NCBI GenBank assembly: GCA_020636535.1
Contig: JACJXT010000012.1
Location: 124,001-188,000, forward strand
From: Chitinophagales bacterium
GTDB taxonomy: Bacteria; Bacteroidota; Bacteroidia; Chitinophagales; JADIYW01
Direction: 5' to 3'
Length of the DNA stretch: 64,000 nt
Within the stretch, counting starts at the first letter, position 1. Each line of letters begins with the position of its first letter. The notes under the pieces were generated by a model. It was not told the DNA's origin and ran no database searches. It was given only the letters and a program-made list of their open reading frames with translations. Below, piece by piece: positions 1-10,645 of the stretch. A program made the translations under genes and the position numbers.

Positions 1-1645
1 TGCTCATAGCATATTCTTTGCTCTTCTCTAATGGTATTTTTACAAATACTGTTCCACCTGGCTCTACGCCTTTGGTTGTAGCACACACACTATTGTTGCT
101 TGCATAACCTTCTGCACTCGCCTCAAAACAGTAATCCATATTCTTAATCACTCCAAACTCAAACTCACCATCGCACTCCGTTTCTGTTCTACCTTCTTCA
201 CTGCTCGTAGTTTTGGCGATCATCTTTACTTTACTCTCACAGATTGGCTCGCCTGTTTGTGCATCTACTACTATTCCTTCTAGGTAAATTCCATCATCCT
301 CAAAGCTATAAATGTCATCTAATCCATGTCCGCCTTCTCTGTTTGATGTAAAATATCCTGTGCTTTTGTCTTCGCCATATACTAAGCCAAAGTCATCATA
401 AGAGCTGTTGATTGGTGCTCCTATGTTTCTTATCTTACCTACTTTGTCTGTCTTTGCGTCTACTTTCGTTCTAAAGATGTCTAGACCGCCTAAACCGCCA
501 TGTCCATCACTAGCAAAATATAGGTTATTATCCTTATCTACATACGGAAACATCTCCATGCCTTCTGTGTTGATTTCTGGTCCTAAGTTCTTTGGTGTAC
601 CCCAACTGCCTTCGCCTTCTTTCTGTGTTACATATACATCTGTACCACCGTAACCACCTGGCATATCACTGATAAAATACATCGTATTACCATCTGGTGT
701 AAGTGCTGGATGTCCTACACTATACTCATCATTGTTATACGCAAACTCTTTGTCTTTGTCCCACTTCAGTCCATTCACCTCCGATTCGTATATCTTTAAC
801 TTTACTATCTTATCATCACTCTTGCCTGTCTTGCCATGATAATAGTTGTTTCTGGTGAAATAAACCTTATTCCCTTCTGGTGTGAAGCTTGGTGTTGCTT
901 CGTGATACTTCGTACTGGCATCGTCTTTTAGCTGTTTTGGCTTGCTATCGAACTTCGTACCTTTTCCTTCTACAAAATACATATCAAAAAACTGTGTCCC
1001 TGTCCATGTGTGTTCTCTGCCTATTGCTTTTGAACTGTCTCTACTTGAGGAGTAGTATAAGCCACCGTCTTTGTAATATGGTCCAAAATCATATCCACCA
1101 CTGTTAAAATCTAAATTATGTATTTCGTATCTATCTCTACTTAGTAAGTACTGTCCGTAGTCCGCACTTGCTTTGAGTTGATTCCCTGCTCTTTTATCTT
1201 CTGGTACACTTTGCTTGTAATTGGCATACCACTTTGCTGCTTCTTCATACTTCTCATTTGCCTGTAGCATTTGTGCGTAGTATAGCTTGTATTTTGGATC
1301 TAATTCATCTCCTGCATTTACTGCTTTGCCATACCAATACTCTGCTTGTACAAAGTTAGATGTTAATCTATAGCAATCGCCTAACTCGCTCATCGCTTTG
1401 ACATCGCCTTCACCTTTTTTCTTTAGGTAATCTTCATATAATGGTATCGCTTCTTTGTAGGCTAAGTCGTTGTATAACTTCTCTGCTTTGCTTATGCCTC
1501 CTATTGCATTTTCTGTAACTCCACCGCCTTCTATTACTTGTGCTTTGGTTTGCATGCCTAAAAACAGGAGCATCATAAGTAATAGTACTATTTTGCTTAT
1601 GTTTATTTTTATTGCTCTTTTTATATATTTTTGTCCCTTTTTCAT
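1..1645 (-). CDS. TPR / PD40 beta-propeller protein of the OmpA family, T9SS-associated (3' end outside window)
   Basis: The reading frame is open from ATG 1645 to the window edge (548 codons seen). Translation shows a hydrophobic signal segment ending near MQTKAQ, then TPR-like helices (about residues 40-130). PD40 propeller motifs follow, such as YFTRN, YFISDMPGGYGG (about 320), YFASDGHGG (about 372) and YFTSNREGG (about 430). A carboxypeptidase-regulatory-like segment begins near 450 (GIVVDAQTGEP). In Bacteroidota such proteins usually end in a peptidoglycan-binding OmpA domain, which would lie outside the window. The gene starts 23 bases after the PorP/SprF stop, so it is probably the third gene of the adhesin operon. 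It likely anchors the outer-membrane partner of the adhesin to the cell wall (inference). PorE-like proteins share this layout. Confidence 0.85.
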   Translation of the reverse strand, partial: MKKGQKYIKRAIKINISKIVLLLMMLLFLGMQTKAQVIEGGGVTENAIGGISKAEKLYNDLAYKEAIPLYEDYLKKKGEGDVKAMSELGDCYRLTSNFVQAEYWYGKAVNAGDELDPKYKLYYAQMLQANEKYEEAAKWYANYKQSVPEDKRAGNQLKASADYGQYLLSRDRYEIHNLDFNSGGYDFGPYYKDGGLYYSSSRDSSKAIGREHTWTGTQFFDMYFVEGKGTKFDSKPKQLKDDASTKYHEATPSFTPEGNKVYFTRNNYYHGKTGKSDDKIVKLKIYESEVNGLKWDKDKEFAYNNDEYSVGHPALTPDGNTMYFISDMPGGYGGTDVYVTQKEGEGSWGTPKNLGPEINTEGMEMFPYVDKDNNLYFASDGHGGLGGLDIFRTKVDAKTDKVGKIRNIGAPINSSYDDFGLVYGEDKSTGYFTSNREGGHGLDDIYSFEDDGIYLEGIVVDAQTGEPICESKVKMIAKTTSSEEGRTETECDGEFEFGVIKNMDYCFEASAEGYASNNSVCATTKGVEPGGTVFVKIPLEKSKEYAMS

Positions 1646-1668
1646 TTGTATTTCTGTTTTAGGTCTTT

Positions 1669-2676
1669 TTAAAAATATCTTGGTGTGATTACTTTTTTCT
1701 TCTCAAAGCCAAAGTCATAGCCTAGTATCACTTCATAACTACCATTGTTATAATCTCCGAGTTTGGTTAGTGTATAATCATAGGCAAAGCCTATTAACAG
1801 TTGTTTGGTTGGCCATACCTCTAAAAGTGCATCGAAGCTATCGCTGTTCGTTAGTCCTGTCTTCTTGTTGTGAAAGGCAGTTCTATAGGTTCCGCCTATG
1901 TTTACTCTATCGTAAATGAGTAAGCTTAAGTTAAAGTCAAACTCATGTGGTATCTTTTGCTCTGCACTAGCTATGTATTTGTACATTATCTGTGGTCTGA
2001 TTTTAAGTACCTTACCTGCTGGTATTACACCTCCTGCTAGTGCAAAAAAGTGTGGTGTTCTGCTTGCACTTGTAAAGCTACCTTGTGAACTCTGTGCTAG
2101 TGCGTCTACTTGGTCTTTGTTGTACAAGTCGCCTTTGATAAAGTTAGGTACACTCGCTCCTACATAAAAATACTTGTGATAGATATATAGTCCTGCTCCT
2201 ACATCTGGAAGTATTCTACTTACATTCTCTTGGAATACTGGATCTTGTTGTTCCAATGGATTTAACTCCGATAAGTTGCTCTTATACCATAGTATACCTG
2301 CATTGATACCAATGCTTAACTTTACGCCTTTGCCTAGTGGTACTCGGTATGCGTAACTTACATCAAACCATGTTTGGTTCGTTACACCTAGTCTGTCGTT
2401 CACTAAGAAAAAGCCCATGGCTGAGTGTTCTTTCTTAAACGGTGAGTGAATACTCACTGTCGTTGTCTGTGGTGCTCCATCTATGCCTGTCCACTGGTTT
2501 CTATACAGTGCCCTAATGCTTAGCACCTCTCTAGAACCTGTGTAACCTGCGTTGATTGGCAACTTGTTATACATGAACTGCGTGTACTGTGGTTCTTGTT
2601 GTCCGTATACCACTCCTGCTTGTAATAGTAACAGTAGCAACGCCATTTTACCGAATACTTTAAGACTATTTATCAT
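1669..2676 (-). CDS. PorP/SprF family type IX secretion outer-membrane protein
   Basis: This 335-aa protein has an N-terminal signal peptide (hydrophobic run at residues 10-25, ending VYGQQ). The family hallmark follows directly: QPxYTQFMYNKLPINAGYTGS, here starting QEPQYTQFMYNK. The rest alternates hydrophobic and polar residues, as in an outer-membrane beta-barrel, and ends in an aromatic (RYF). PorP/SprF proteins attach type B (CHU_C) cargo to the cell surface or help export it; F. johnsoniae SprF does this for the adhesin SprB. Here it lies directly downstream of a giant CHU_C protein and upstream of a PD40/OmpA protein, which is the classical trio. The natural partner is the upstream adhesin. 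Confidence 0.92.
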   Translation of the reverse strand: MINSLKVFGKMALLLLLLQAGVVYGQQEPQYTQFMYNKLPINAGYTGSREVLSIRALYRNQWTGIDGAPQTTTVSIHSPFKKEHSAMGFFLVNDRLGVTNQTWFDVSYAYRVPLGKGVKLSIGINAGILWYKSNLSELNPLEQQDPVFQENVSRILPDVGAGLYIYHKYFYVGASVPNFIKGDLYNKDQVDALAQSSQGSFTSASRTPHFFALAGGVIPAGKVLKIRPQIMYKYIASAEQKIPHEFDFNLSLLIYDRVNIGGTYRTAFHNKKTGLTNSDSFDALLEVWPTKQLLIGFAYDYTLTKLGDYNNGSYEVILGYDFGFEKKKVITPRYF

Positions 2677-2725
2677 CTCTTTTCTTTTTATTTGTTCCTT
2701 TTATTGTTCCCTTTTTTGCCTTTGG

Positions 2726-2753
2726 GGCAGCATGCCTTCTATTACACGCTGCC
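2726..2753 (-). other. intercistronic hairpin between adhesin and porP/sprF
   Basis: On the minus strand GGCAGCGTG and CATGCTGCC can pair over nine positions (one G-T pair) around a 10-base loop. It lies in the 115-base gap between the adhesin stop and the PorP/SprF start. No T-run follows on the minus strand, so it does not look like an intrinsic terminator. It may stabilise or process the mRNA (inference). Confidence 0.5.
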
Positions 2754-2791
2754 TTATTGGCTTTTTGGTATTCTCTCTCTTTTCTTATCTA

Positions 2792-5700
2792 TTACCTGTG
2801 AATGACTATAAATCCTGCTTTGTTCACCTGCTCTCCTTCTCTGGTTAAGTATTTCAACACATAGTAGTAAGTACCATCTGGTAGTGGTGCTCCTTTGTAC
2901 TCGCCATCCCAGCCAGACAAGTTGCTATATGCCTCGTTTCTATACACCTCTATGCCCCATCGGTTGTAAACGCATAACACTACATCTACTGACTCTTCTA
3001 TACATGGTATGTACCAAGTATCGTTGATACCATCTCCGTTTGGTGAGATCGCATTTGGTATGATACAGCTTTCTATCTCTATAAATACCCATGCTGTATC
3101 GTTACCATCTGGATCGCAGATTACATACTGGAAGCTGTCTACTCCTCTGTAGTCTACCTGTGGTGTATAGGTTATCGTGCCGTCTGTATTCACTACCACA
3201 CTTCCATGCTCTGGTGCTGTAATGATACCTTCTGGACTACATACTTGTAGTGGATCACTATCGGTTTGTTCGTCATTACCTAGTACCGTTATTGTAATTG
3301 GTGTGTTTACATCGGTTACCACTGTATCATTATTTGCTACTGGTGGCACGCCTGTTACCGTGATGATAACCGTAGTCTCGAAGCATTCGCCGTCCTCATT
3401 ACATGCACTTATACATAGTGTATCTGTTCCCTTAACATCACCTGCCGTGTAAACCAAGCAACCTTCCTCATTAATGTACCAACTAATATAGTCTTCTACG
3501 CCTGCTGTCGCTCCTGTGCATGCCGTTATCGTAATAGCTGTGCCTGCCGGCGTAGTGAACTCACAGATGCTGTCCGTTTCGTTGATTGGTAGTGTCTCTC
3601 TTATAGTATCTTTTGGCTCTTCTACTGTAATGATAATAATTGTCGTATCACACATGCCTAAGTCATCGCATACTGTAATACATATCGTATCGTTGCCTGT
3701 AAAGCCATCCTCTGGTGTATATACTATACATGGATCTGTGCCTGTTATCTCTACATTTGCATTGTCATCGCAGGTAGCAATACTCGTTACTGTACCTGAT
3801 AACTGTGTAGTATCTAAACATACTGTTATCGGACATCCATAACAGGTCGTATCTCTAATCGTATCCACTGGTATACAGCCGCTGAGATCTACACATACCC
3901 ATACACTATCTCTACACAAGTTCTCCTTGCCTTCTACTACTACCCAATGACAACCACCTGGTACTACTATCTCGCTACCTAAATAGGTGATTTCGTAGTT
4001 TGGTTTTACATATGAACTTAACAGTGGTGATACTGAGAATATGGAGATGATGGTATCTGTTGCATCTGCAAAAATATGTGGATTGTCTGAATAAATTGTC
4101 AAACCATTTAATCGCCACGCTCCTTCTGGATTTACACTATTCATATAAGCTACCAACTCATCTAGTGTAGTAAAGCTTACGCTATCTGCCTCTGTTATTG
4201 TTAAGCTGTCATTTACTATCCACTGTTCTAAAGTATGTGGTATTCCATCTACATAGGTTTGTGCATTGATGGAGTATCTTCCTACTATCTGTTCATCACA
4301 TATATCTATTCCTGAGGTATATAAATCTCCACTTACATAAATGTTATAATCCTCTATTCTATTCATTGGTATTGGTAAGCACAATTTACCTTCGTAGTTA
4401 TCACATACTAAGTCTATCGTATCCTCTACTATTAAACTATCGCAGGTTGGACATACGATACATATTTGTGCTGTATCGCTACACCCTGTCATCGTATCTA
4501 CTAAAATCACTTCATGACAGCCTTCAGTAAGTGTTAATTTAGTAGCACTATAGCTAATTCTATTATTATACTGTGCTGTATAAGTAGATGCTTCTGGTGT
4601 CCATGCAAAATAATGAATGCCTGTGCCTGTACTGTACGATAAATTTGGATTGGCAGACTTGACATTCAGTCCATCTACAAACCACATGCCTGATGCGTCT
4701 ACACTATTCATATAAATTGCTAACTCAGCTAATGTATTAAAGTTAACCATTGGATAGATGCTTGTCGTATCATTGATACTCCACTCTTCTAACAAGTGTG
4801 GTACATTGTCTACATATCTTGTAATCTCAAAGTTATAACCTCCCTCTACACTTGTCTCGCCACAACCACTTGCACTGCTAAACTGTTGTGCACTTAGCGT
4901 ACCATCTATATAGATTTGATACCTTTGAATAGTATTCAAATCTAATGATATACAATAGTCGCCTTCTCCATTAAAGTTACATGCAATTGTAGTATCAGAT
5001 ATAAAGTCGCAATGGTCTGGTAAATTACTCACTATTAGTACCGTCGTGTCTTTTATTCCTGTTACCGTGTCGGTCTTAATAATACATAGTGTGTCTAAAT
5101 TATAGCCTGCAGTTGTACTTCTGTCTATCACTATACAGCCATTCTCATCTAAAGTATACACATTGCCACTGTTGTTACTATGCCCACAGTCTTCTATCTC
5201 CGTTATGATACCACTCATCATTGGCTCCACCTCAACACATATCGTATCTAGTGTTAATATCACGCCAGTATCATATATTGTCTCTGTTGTTGGTAGCTTC
5301 TGAATAATTATCACCGTAGTATCACAACTGATAAATACTAGTGTATCTACCTCTACCGTGTCTTTGCCATAATATATTAAACAGCCGGTAAGCGTATCAA
5401 AACCCCAGTCTTCTCGATATAAACCAACCACTGCTCCATCTACTATTCTACCAACTTCTATAATTGGTTGATTATTGCCATCTATACAAATAGTATCAAA
5501 ACAGAATATGGTAGAATCATTAGCATAGATGGTATCTGTAATAGTATCGTTTACAGGAAGTACGCTTACAATGACTTCCGTTGTATCGCAAACGCCTAGT
5601 GTATTGTCACATACTACTACACAGAATTTATCTTCGCCGATGTTTGTTCCTGTATAAGTTACATTGATGCAACTACCATTAATTGTAGTCGTTGGCATAG

Positions 5701-8700
5701 TGATATTATCTAATGTGCCGTTACATAGCACAATACTAATATCGTCTGCATCCATACTTTCTTCTATCTGTACACATACACTATCCGTCTGACCTATCTT
5801 GATTGTATCTGGAATTGTATCTGGAATTGGTAACTTATGAAGAATTATCACTGTAGTGTCACAACTAATAAACACTAGTGTATCTACCTCTACCGTATCA
5901 TTGCCATAATATATTAAACAGCCAGTAAGCGTATCAAAACCCCAGTCTTCTCGATATAAACCAACCACTGCCCCATCTACTATTCTACCAACTTCTATAA
6001 TTGGTTGATTATTGCCATCTATACAAATAGTATCAAAACAGAATATGATGGAATCATTAGCATAGATGGTATCTGTAATAGTATCGTTTACAGGAAGTAC
6101 GCTTACAATAACTTCTGTCGTATCGCATACGCCTAGTGTATTGTCGCATACTACTACACAGAATTTGTCTTGTCCAATATTCGTGCCTGTATAGGTGATA
6201 TTGATGCAATTACCAGTGATGTTTGTTGTTGGTGTTGTGATGTTATCTATCGTGCCATCACAATATACGATTTGTACATTGTCTGCTGACATGCCTGCTT
6301 CTATCTGTACACAAATGCTATCTGTCGTACCTATGCTTATCGTGTCTTCTACTACATCTACTGTTGGTGTAATTTGGATTACTACTGGTACGCTGTCGCA
6401 GATGTTGTTTATCGTATCACATACTATAATACATAGTGTGTCTTTTCCTATGATTCCGTTCGATGTGTAAGTGATACATCCTGTGGTACTGTCTATTGAA
6501 TATGTTCCTAGTCCACTTGTTGCTTGCTGTGTTCCATCGCATAGTGTCCAATGGCCTGGTGTGATGTTAAATATCGTATCTAAACATAGTGTTTCGGTAC
6601 ATGTATCACACACTGGTAAGATTGGTGTGCTGTCTTGTGGTAACACTGTAATGATGACTTCTGTGGTATCACATACGCCTAGTGTATTATCACATACGAC
6701 CACACAGAATTTGTCTTGTCCAATATTCGTGCCTGTATAGGTGATATTGATGCAATTACCATTGATGTTTGTTGTTGGTGTTGTGATGTTATCTATCGTG
6801 CCATCACAATATACGATTTGTACATTGTCTGCTGACATGCCTGCTTCTATCTGTACACAAATGCTGTCTGTCGTGCCAATAGTGGTTGTGTCTTCTACTA
6901 CATCTACTGTTGGTGTAATTTGGATTACTACTGGTACGCTGTCGCAGATGTTGTTTATCGTATCACATACTATAATACATAGTGTGTCGCTACCTATAAT
7001 ACCATTTGATGTATAAGTTACACAACCTGTGGTACTGTCTATTGAATATGTTCCTAGTCCACTTGTTGCTTGCTGTGTTCCATCGCATAGTGTCCAATGG
7101 CCTGGTGTGATGTTAAATATCGTATCTAAACATAGTGTTTCGGTACATGTATCACATACTGGTAATGTTGGTACTGTGTCTTGTGGTAAAACTGTAATGA
7201 TGACTTCTGTGGTATCACATACGCCTAGTGTATTGTCGCATACTACTACACAGAATTTGTCTTGTCCGATATTCGTGCCTGTATAGGTTACATTGATGCA
7301 ATTACCATTGATGTTTGTTGTTGGTGTTGTGATATTGTCTAGTGTGCCATCACATAGTACAATGCTTACATCATCTGGTGACATACCTTCTTCTATTTCT
7401 ACACAAATGCTATCTGTCGTACCTATGCTTATCGTGTCTTCTACTACATCTACTGTTGGTGTAATTTGGATTACTACTGGTACGCTGTCGCAGATGTTGT
7501 TTATCGTATCACATACTATAATACATAGTGTGTCTTTTCCTATGATTCCGTTCGATGTGTAAGTGATACATCCTGTAGTGCTGTCTATACTGTATGTGCC
7601 TAGTCCACTTGTTGCTTGCTGTGTTCCATCGCATAGTGTCCAATGGCCTGGTGTGATGTTAAATATCGTATCTAAACATAGTGTTTCGGTACATGTATCA
7701 CATACTGGTAATGTTGGTACTGTGTCTTGTGGTAAAACTGTAATGATGACTTCTGTGGTATCACATACGCCTAGTGTATTGTCGCATACTACTACACAGA
7801 ATTTGTCTTGTCCGATATTCGTGCCTGTATAGGTTACATTGATGCAATTACCATTGATGTTTGTTGTTGGTGTTGTGATATTGTCTAGTGTGCCATCACA
7901 TAGTACAATGCTTACATCATCTGGTGACATACCTTCTTCTATTTCTACACAAATGCTATCTGTCGTACCTATGCTTATCGTGTCTTCTACTACATCTACT
8001 GTTGGTGTAATTTGGATTACTACTGGTACGCTGTCGCAGATGTTGTTTATCGTATCACATACTATAATACATAGTGTGTCTTTTCCTATGATTCCGTTCG
8101 ATGTGTAAGTGATACATCCTGTAGTGCTGTCTATACTGTATGTGCCTAGTCCACTTGTTGCTTGCTGTGTTCCATCGCATAGTGTCCAATGGCCTGGTGT
8201 GATGTTAAATATCGTATCTAAACATAGTGTTTCTGTACAGGTATCACACACTGGTAATGTTGGTACTGTGTCTTGTGGTAACACTGTAATGATGACTTCT
8301 GTGGTATCACATATGCCTAGTGTATTGTCGCATACTACTACACAGAATTTGTCTTCGCCAATATTAGTACCTGTATAGGTTACATTGATGCAATTACCAT
8401 TGATGTTTGTTGTTGGTGTTGTGATGTTATCTATCGTGCCATCACAATATACGATTTGTACATTGTCTGCTGACATGCCTGCTTCTATCTGTACACAAAT
8501 GCTATCTGTCGTGCCTATGCTTATCGTGTCTTCTACTACATCTACTGTTGGTGTAATTTGGATTACTACTGGTACGCTGTCGCAGATGTTGTTTATCGTA
8601 TCACATACTATAATACATAGTGTGTCGCTACCTATAATACCATTTGATGTATAAGTTACACAACCTGTGGTACTGTCTATTGAATATGTTCCTAGTCCAC

Positions 8701-10645
8701 TTGTTGCTTGCTGTGTTCCATCGCATAGTGTCCAATGGCCTGGTGTGATGTTAAATATCGTATCTAAACATAGTGTTTCGGTACATGTATCACATACTGG
8801 TAATGTTGGTACTGTGTCTTGTGGTAAAACTGTAATGATGACTTCTGTGGTATCACATACGCCTAGTGTATTGTCGCATACTACTACACAGAATTTGTCT
8901 TGTCCAATATTCGTGCCTGTATAGGTGATATTGATGCAATTACCAGTGATGTTTGTTGTTGGTGTTGTGATGTTATCTATCGTGCCATCACAATATACGA
9001 TTTGTACATTGTCTGCTGACATGCCTGCTTCTATCTGTACACAAATGCTATCTGTCGTACCTATGCTTATCGTGTCTTCTACTACATCTACTGTTGGTGT
9101 AATTTGGATTACTACTGGTACGCTGTCGCAGATGTTGTTTATCGTATCACATACTATAATACATAGTGTGTCTTTTCCTATGATTCCGTTCGATGTGTAA
9201 GTGATACATCCTGTGGTACTGTCTATTGAATATGTTCCTAGTCCACTTGTTGCTTGCTGTGTTCCATCGCATAGTGTCCAATGGCCTGGTGTGATGTTAA
9301 ATATCGTATCTAAACATAGTGTTTCTGTACATGTATCACACATAAGACCACTGTGTCTTGTGGTAACACTAATGATGACTTCTGTGGTATCACATACGCC
9401 TAGTGTATTATCACATACTACTACACAGAATTTGTCTTGTCCGATATTCGTGCCTGTATAGGTTACATTGATGCAATTACCATTGATGTTTGTTGTTGGT
9501 GTTGTGATGTTATCTATCGTGCCATCACATAGTACAATGCTCACATCGTCTGCTGACATGCCTGCTTCTATCTGTACACAAATGCTATCTGTCGTGCCTA
9601 TGCTTATCGTGTCTTCTACTACATCTACTGTTGGTGTGATTTGGATTACTACTGGTACGCTGTCGCAGATGTTGTTTATCGTATCACATACTATAATACA
9701 TAGTGTGTCTTTTCCTATGATTCCGTTCGATGTGTAAGTGATACATCCTGTGGTACTGTCTATTGAATATGTTCCTAGTCCACTTGTTGCTTGCTGTGTT
9801 CCATCGCATAGTGTCCAATGGCCTGGTGTGATGTTAAATATCGTATCTAAACATAGTGTTTCGGTACAGGTATCACACACTGGTAATGTTGGTACTGTGT
9901 CTTGTGGTAACACTGTAATGATGACTTCTGTGGTATCACATATGCCTAGTGTCGTATCACATACGACTACACAGAACTGGTCTTCGCCGATGTTTGTGCC
10001 TGTATAGGTTACATTGATGCAATTACCATTGATGTTTGTTGTTGGTGTTGTGATGTTATCTATCGTGCCATCACAATATACGATTTGTACATTGTCTGCT
10101 GACATGCCTGCTTCTATCTGTACACAAATGCTATCTGTCGTGCCTATGCTTATCGTGTCTTCTACTACATCTACTGTTGGTGTAATTTGGATTACTACTG
10201 GTACGCTGTCGCAGATGTTGTTTATCGTATCACATACTATAATACATAGTGTGTCTTTTCCTATGATTCCGTTCGATGTGTAAGTGATACATCCTGTGGT
10301 ACTGTCTATTGAATATGTTCCTAGTCCACTTGTTGCTTGCTGTGTTCCATCGCATAGTGTCCAATGGCCTGGTGTGATGTTAAATATCGTATCTAAACAT
10401 AGTGTTTCGGTACAGGTATCACACACTGGTAATGTTGGTACTGTGTCTTGTGGTAACACTGTAATGATGACTTCTGTGGTATCACATATGCCTAGTGTAT
10501 TGTCGCATACTACTACACAGAATTTGTCTTCTCCTATATTCGTTCCTGTATAGGTTACATTGATGCAATTACCATTGATGTTTGTTGTTGGTGTTGTGAT
10601 GTTATCTATCGTGCCATCACAATATGTCTGCTGACATGCCTGCTT
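2792..10645 (-). CDS. 3' part of giant Cys-rich T9SS type B adhesin (no start codon of its own)
   Basis: The frame is open from an in-frame TAG at 10646-10648 down to the stop at 2792. It has no plausible start or signal peptide, so it is the C-terminal part of the gene starting at 22524. In order it contains: eight 182-aa Cys-rich units (about 6,091-10,459 plus a partial unit); two copies of a distinct module beginning NDTITDTIYANDS (period about 537 bp); two related modules around 3,870-5,000; Ig/cadherin-like modules (VANNDTVVTDVNTPITITV); and a CHU_C gliding-motility C-terminal domain in the last roughly 93 residues. That domain carries the hallmark PNAISPNGDGINDTWYIP and ends DGTYYYVLKY...VIHR. 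CHU_C is the type B signal for T9SS export and surface attachment, so the product is an extracellular adhesin or filament-like protein. Repeat units are nearly identical at the DNA level. Confidence 0.85.
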   Translation of the reverse strand, partial: KQACQQTYCDGTIDNITTPTTNINGNCINVTYTGTNIGEDKFCVVVCDNTLGICDTTEVIITVLPQDTVPTLPVCDTCTETLCLDTIFNITPGHWTLCDGTQQATSGLGTYSIDSTTGCITYTSNGIIGKDTLCIIVCDTINNICDSVPVVIQITPTVDVVEDTISIGTTDSICVQIEAGMSADNVQIVYCDGTIDNITTPTTNINGNCINVTYTGTNIGEDQFCVVVCDTTLGICDTTEVIITVLPQDTVPTLPVCDTCTETLCLDTIFNITPGHWTLCDGTQQATSGLGTYSIDSTTGCITYTSNGIIGKDTLCIIVCDTINNICDSVPVVIQITPTVDVVEDTISIGTTDSICVQIEAGMSADDVSIVLCDGTIDNITTPTTNINGNCINVTYTGTNIGQDKFCVVVCDNTLGVCDTTEVIISVTTRHSGLMCDTCTETLCLDTIFNITPGHWTLCDGTQQATSGLGTYSIDSTTGCITYTSNGIIGKDTLCIIVCDTINNICDSVPVVIQITPTVDVVEDTISIGTTDSICVQIEAGMSADNVQIVYCDGTIDNITTPTTNITGNCINITYTGTNIGQDKFCVVVCDNTLGVCDTTEVIITVLPQDTVPTLPVCDTCTETLCLDTIFNITPGHWTLCDGTQQATSGLGTYSIDSTTGCVTYTSNGIIGSDTLCIIVCDTINNICDSVPVVIQITPTVDVVEDTISIGTTDSICVQIEAGMSADNVQIVYCDGTIDNITTPTTNINGNCINVTYTGTNIGEDKFCVVVCDNTLGICDTTEVIITVLPQDTVPTLPVCDTCTETLCLDTIFNITPGHWTLCDGTQQATSGLGTYSIDSTTGCITYTSNGIIGKDTLCIIVCDTINNICDSVPVVIQITPTVDVVEDTISIGTTDSICVEIEEGMSPDDVSIVLCDGTLDNITTPTTNINGNCINVTYTGTNIGQDKFCVVVCDNTLGVCDTTEVIITVLPQDTVPTLPVCDTCTETLCLDTIFNITPGHWTLCDGTQQATSGLGTYSIDSTTGCITYTSNGIIGKDTLCIIVCDTINNICDSVPVVIQITPTVDVVEDTISIGTTDSICVEIEEGMSPDDVSIVLCDGTLDNITTPTTNINGNCINVTYTGTNIGQDKFCVVVCDNTLGVCDTTEVIITVLPQDTVPTLPVCDTCTETLCLDTIFNITPGHWTLCDGTQQATSGLGTYSIDSTTGCVTYTSNGIIGSDTLCIIVCDTINNICDSVPVVIQITPTVDVVEDTTTIGTTDSICVQIEAGMSADNVQIVYCDGTIDNITTPTTNINGNCINITYTGTNIGQDKFCVVVCDNTLGVCDTTEVIITVLPQDSTPILPVCDTCTETLCLDTIFNITPGHWTLCDGTQQATSGLGTYSIDSTTGCITYTSNGIIGKDTLCIIVCDTINNICDSVPVVIQITPTVDVVEDTISIGTTDSICVQIEAGMSADNVQIVYCDGTIDNITTPTTNITGNCINITYTGTNIGQDKFCVVVCDNTLGVCDTTEVIVSVLPVNDTITDTIYANDSIIFCFDTICIDGNNQPIIEVGRIVDGAVVGLYREDWGFDTLTGCLIYYGNDTVEVDTLVFISCDTTVIILHKLPIPDTIPDTIKIGQTDSVCVQIEESMDADDISIVLCNGTLDNITMPTTTINGSCINVTYTGTNIGEDKFCVVVCDNTLGVCDTTEVIVSVLPVNDTITDTIYANDSTIFCFDTICIDGNNQPIIEVGRIVDGAVVGLYREDWGFDTLTGCLIYYGKDTVEVDTLVFISCDTTVIIIQKLPTTETIYDTGVILTLDTICVEVEPMMSGIITEIEDCGHSNNSGNVYTLDENGCIVIDRSTTAGYNLDTLCIIKTDTVTGIKDTTVLIVSNLPDHCDFISDTTIACNFNGEGDYCISLDLNTIQRYQIYIDGTLSAQQFSSASGCGETSVEGGYNFEITRYVDNVPHLLEEWSINDTTSIYPMVNFNTLAELAIYMNSVDASGMWFVDGLNVKSANPNLSYSTGTGIHYFAWTPEASTYTAQYNNRISYSATKLTLTEGCHEVILVDTMTGCSDTAQICIVCPTCDSLIVEDTIDLVCDNYEGKLCLPIPMNRIEDYNIYVSGDLYTSGIDICDEQIVGRYSINAQTYVDGIPHTLEQWIVNDSLTITEADSVSFTTLDELVAYMNSVNPEGAWRLNGLTIYSDNPHIFADATDTIISIFSVSPLLSSYVKPNYEITYLGSEIVVPGGCHWVVVEGKENLCRDSVWVCVDLSGCIPVDTIRDTTCYGCPITVCLDTTQLSGTVTSIATCDDNANVEITGTDPCIVYTPEDGFTGNDTICITVCDDLGMCDTTIIIITVEEPKDTIRETLPINETDSICEFTTPAGTAITITACTGATAGVEDYISWYINEEGCLVYTAGDVKGTDTLCISACNEDGECFETTVIITVTGVPPVANNDTVVTDVNTPITITVLGNDEQTDSDPLQVCSPEGIITAPEHGSVVVNTDGTITYTPQVDYRGVDSFQYVICDPDGNDTAWVFIEIESCIIPNAISPNGDGINDTWYIPCIEESVDVVLCVYNRWGIEVYRNEAYSNLSGWDGEYKGAPLPDGTYYYVLKYLTREGEQVNKAGFIVIHR
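5285..6105 (-). repeat. two copies of a second adhesin module, period about 537 bp
   Basis: The segments encoding NDTITDTIYANDS...FCFDTICIDGNNQP...DWGFDTLTGCLIYYG occur twice (near 5,285-5,565 and 5,826-6,105), separated by a B-type module. They are nearly identical in DNA and lie at the C-terminal border of the 182-aa array. The pattern shows that duplication continued beyond the main array with a different domain pair. Confidence 0.75.

Noticed and set aside
6195..10553. Series of 85-91-aa plus-strand open frames repeated through the array
   Set aside because: They are antisense shadows of the 546-bp repeat. They lack ribosome-binding sites and repeat only because the coding strand does.
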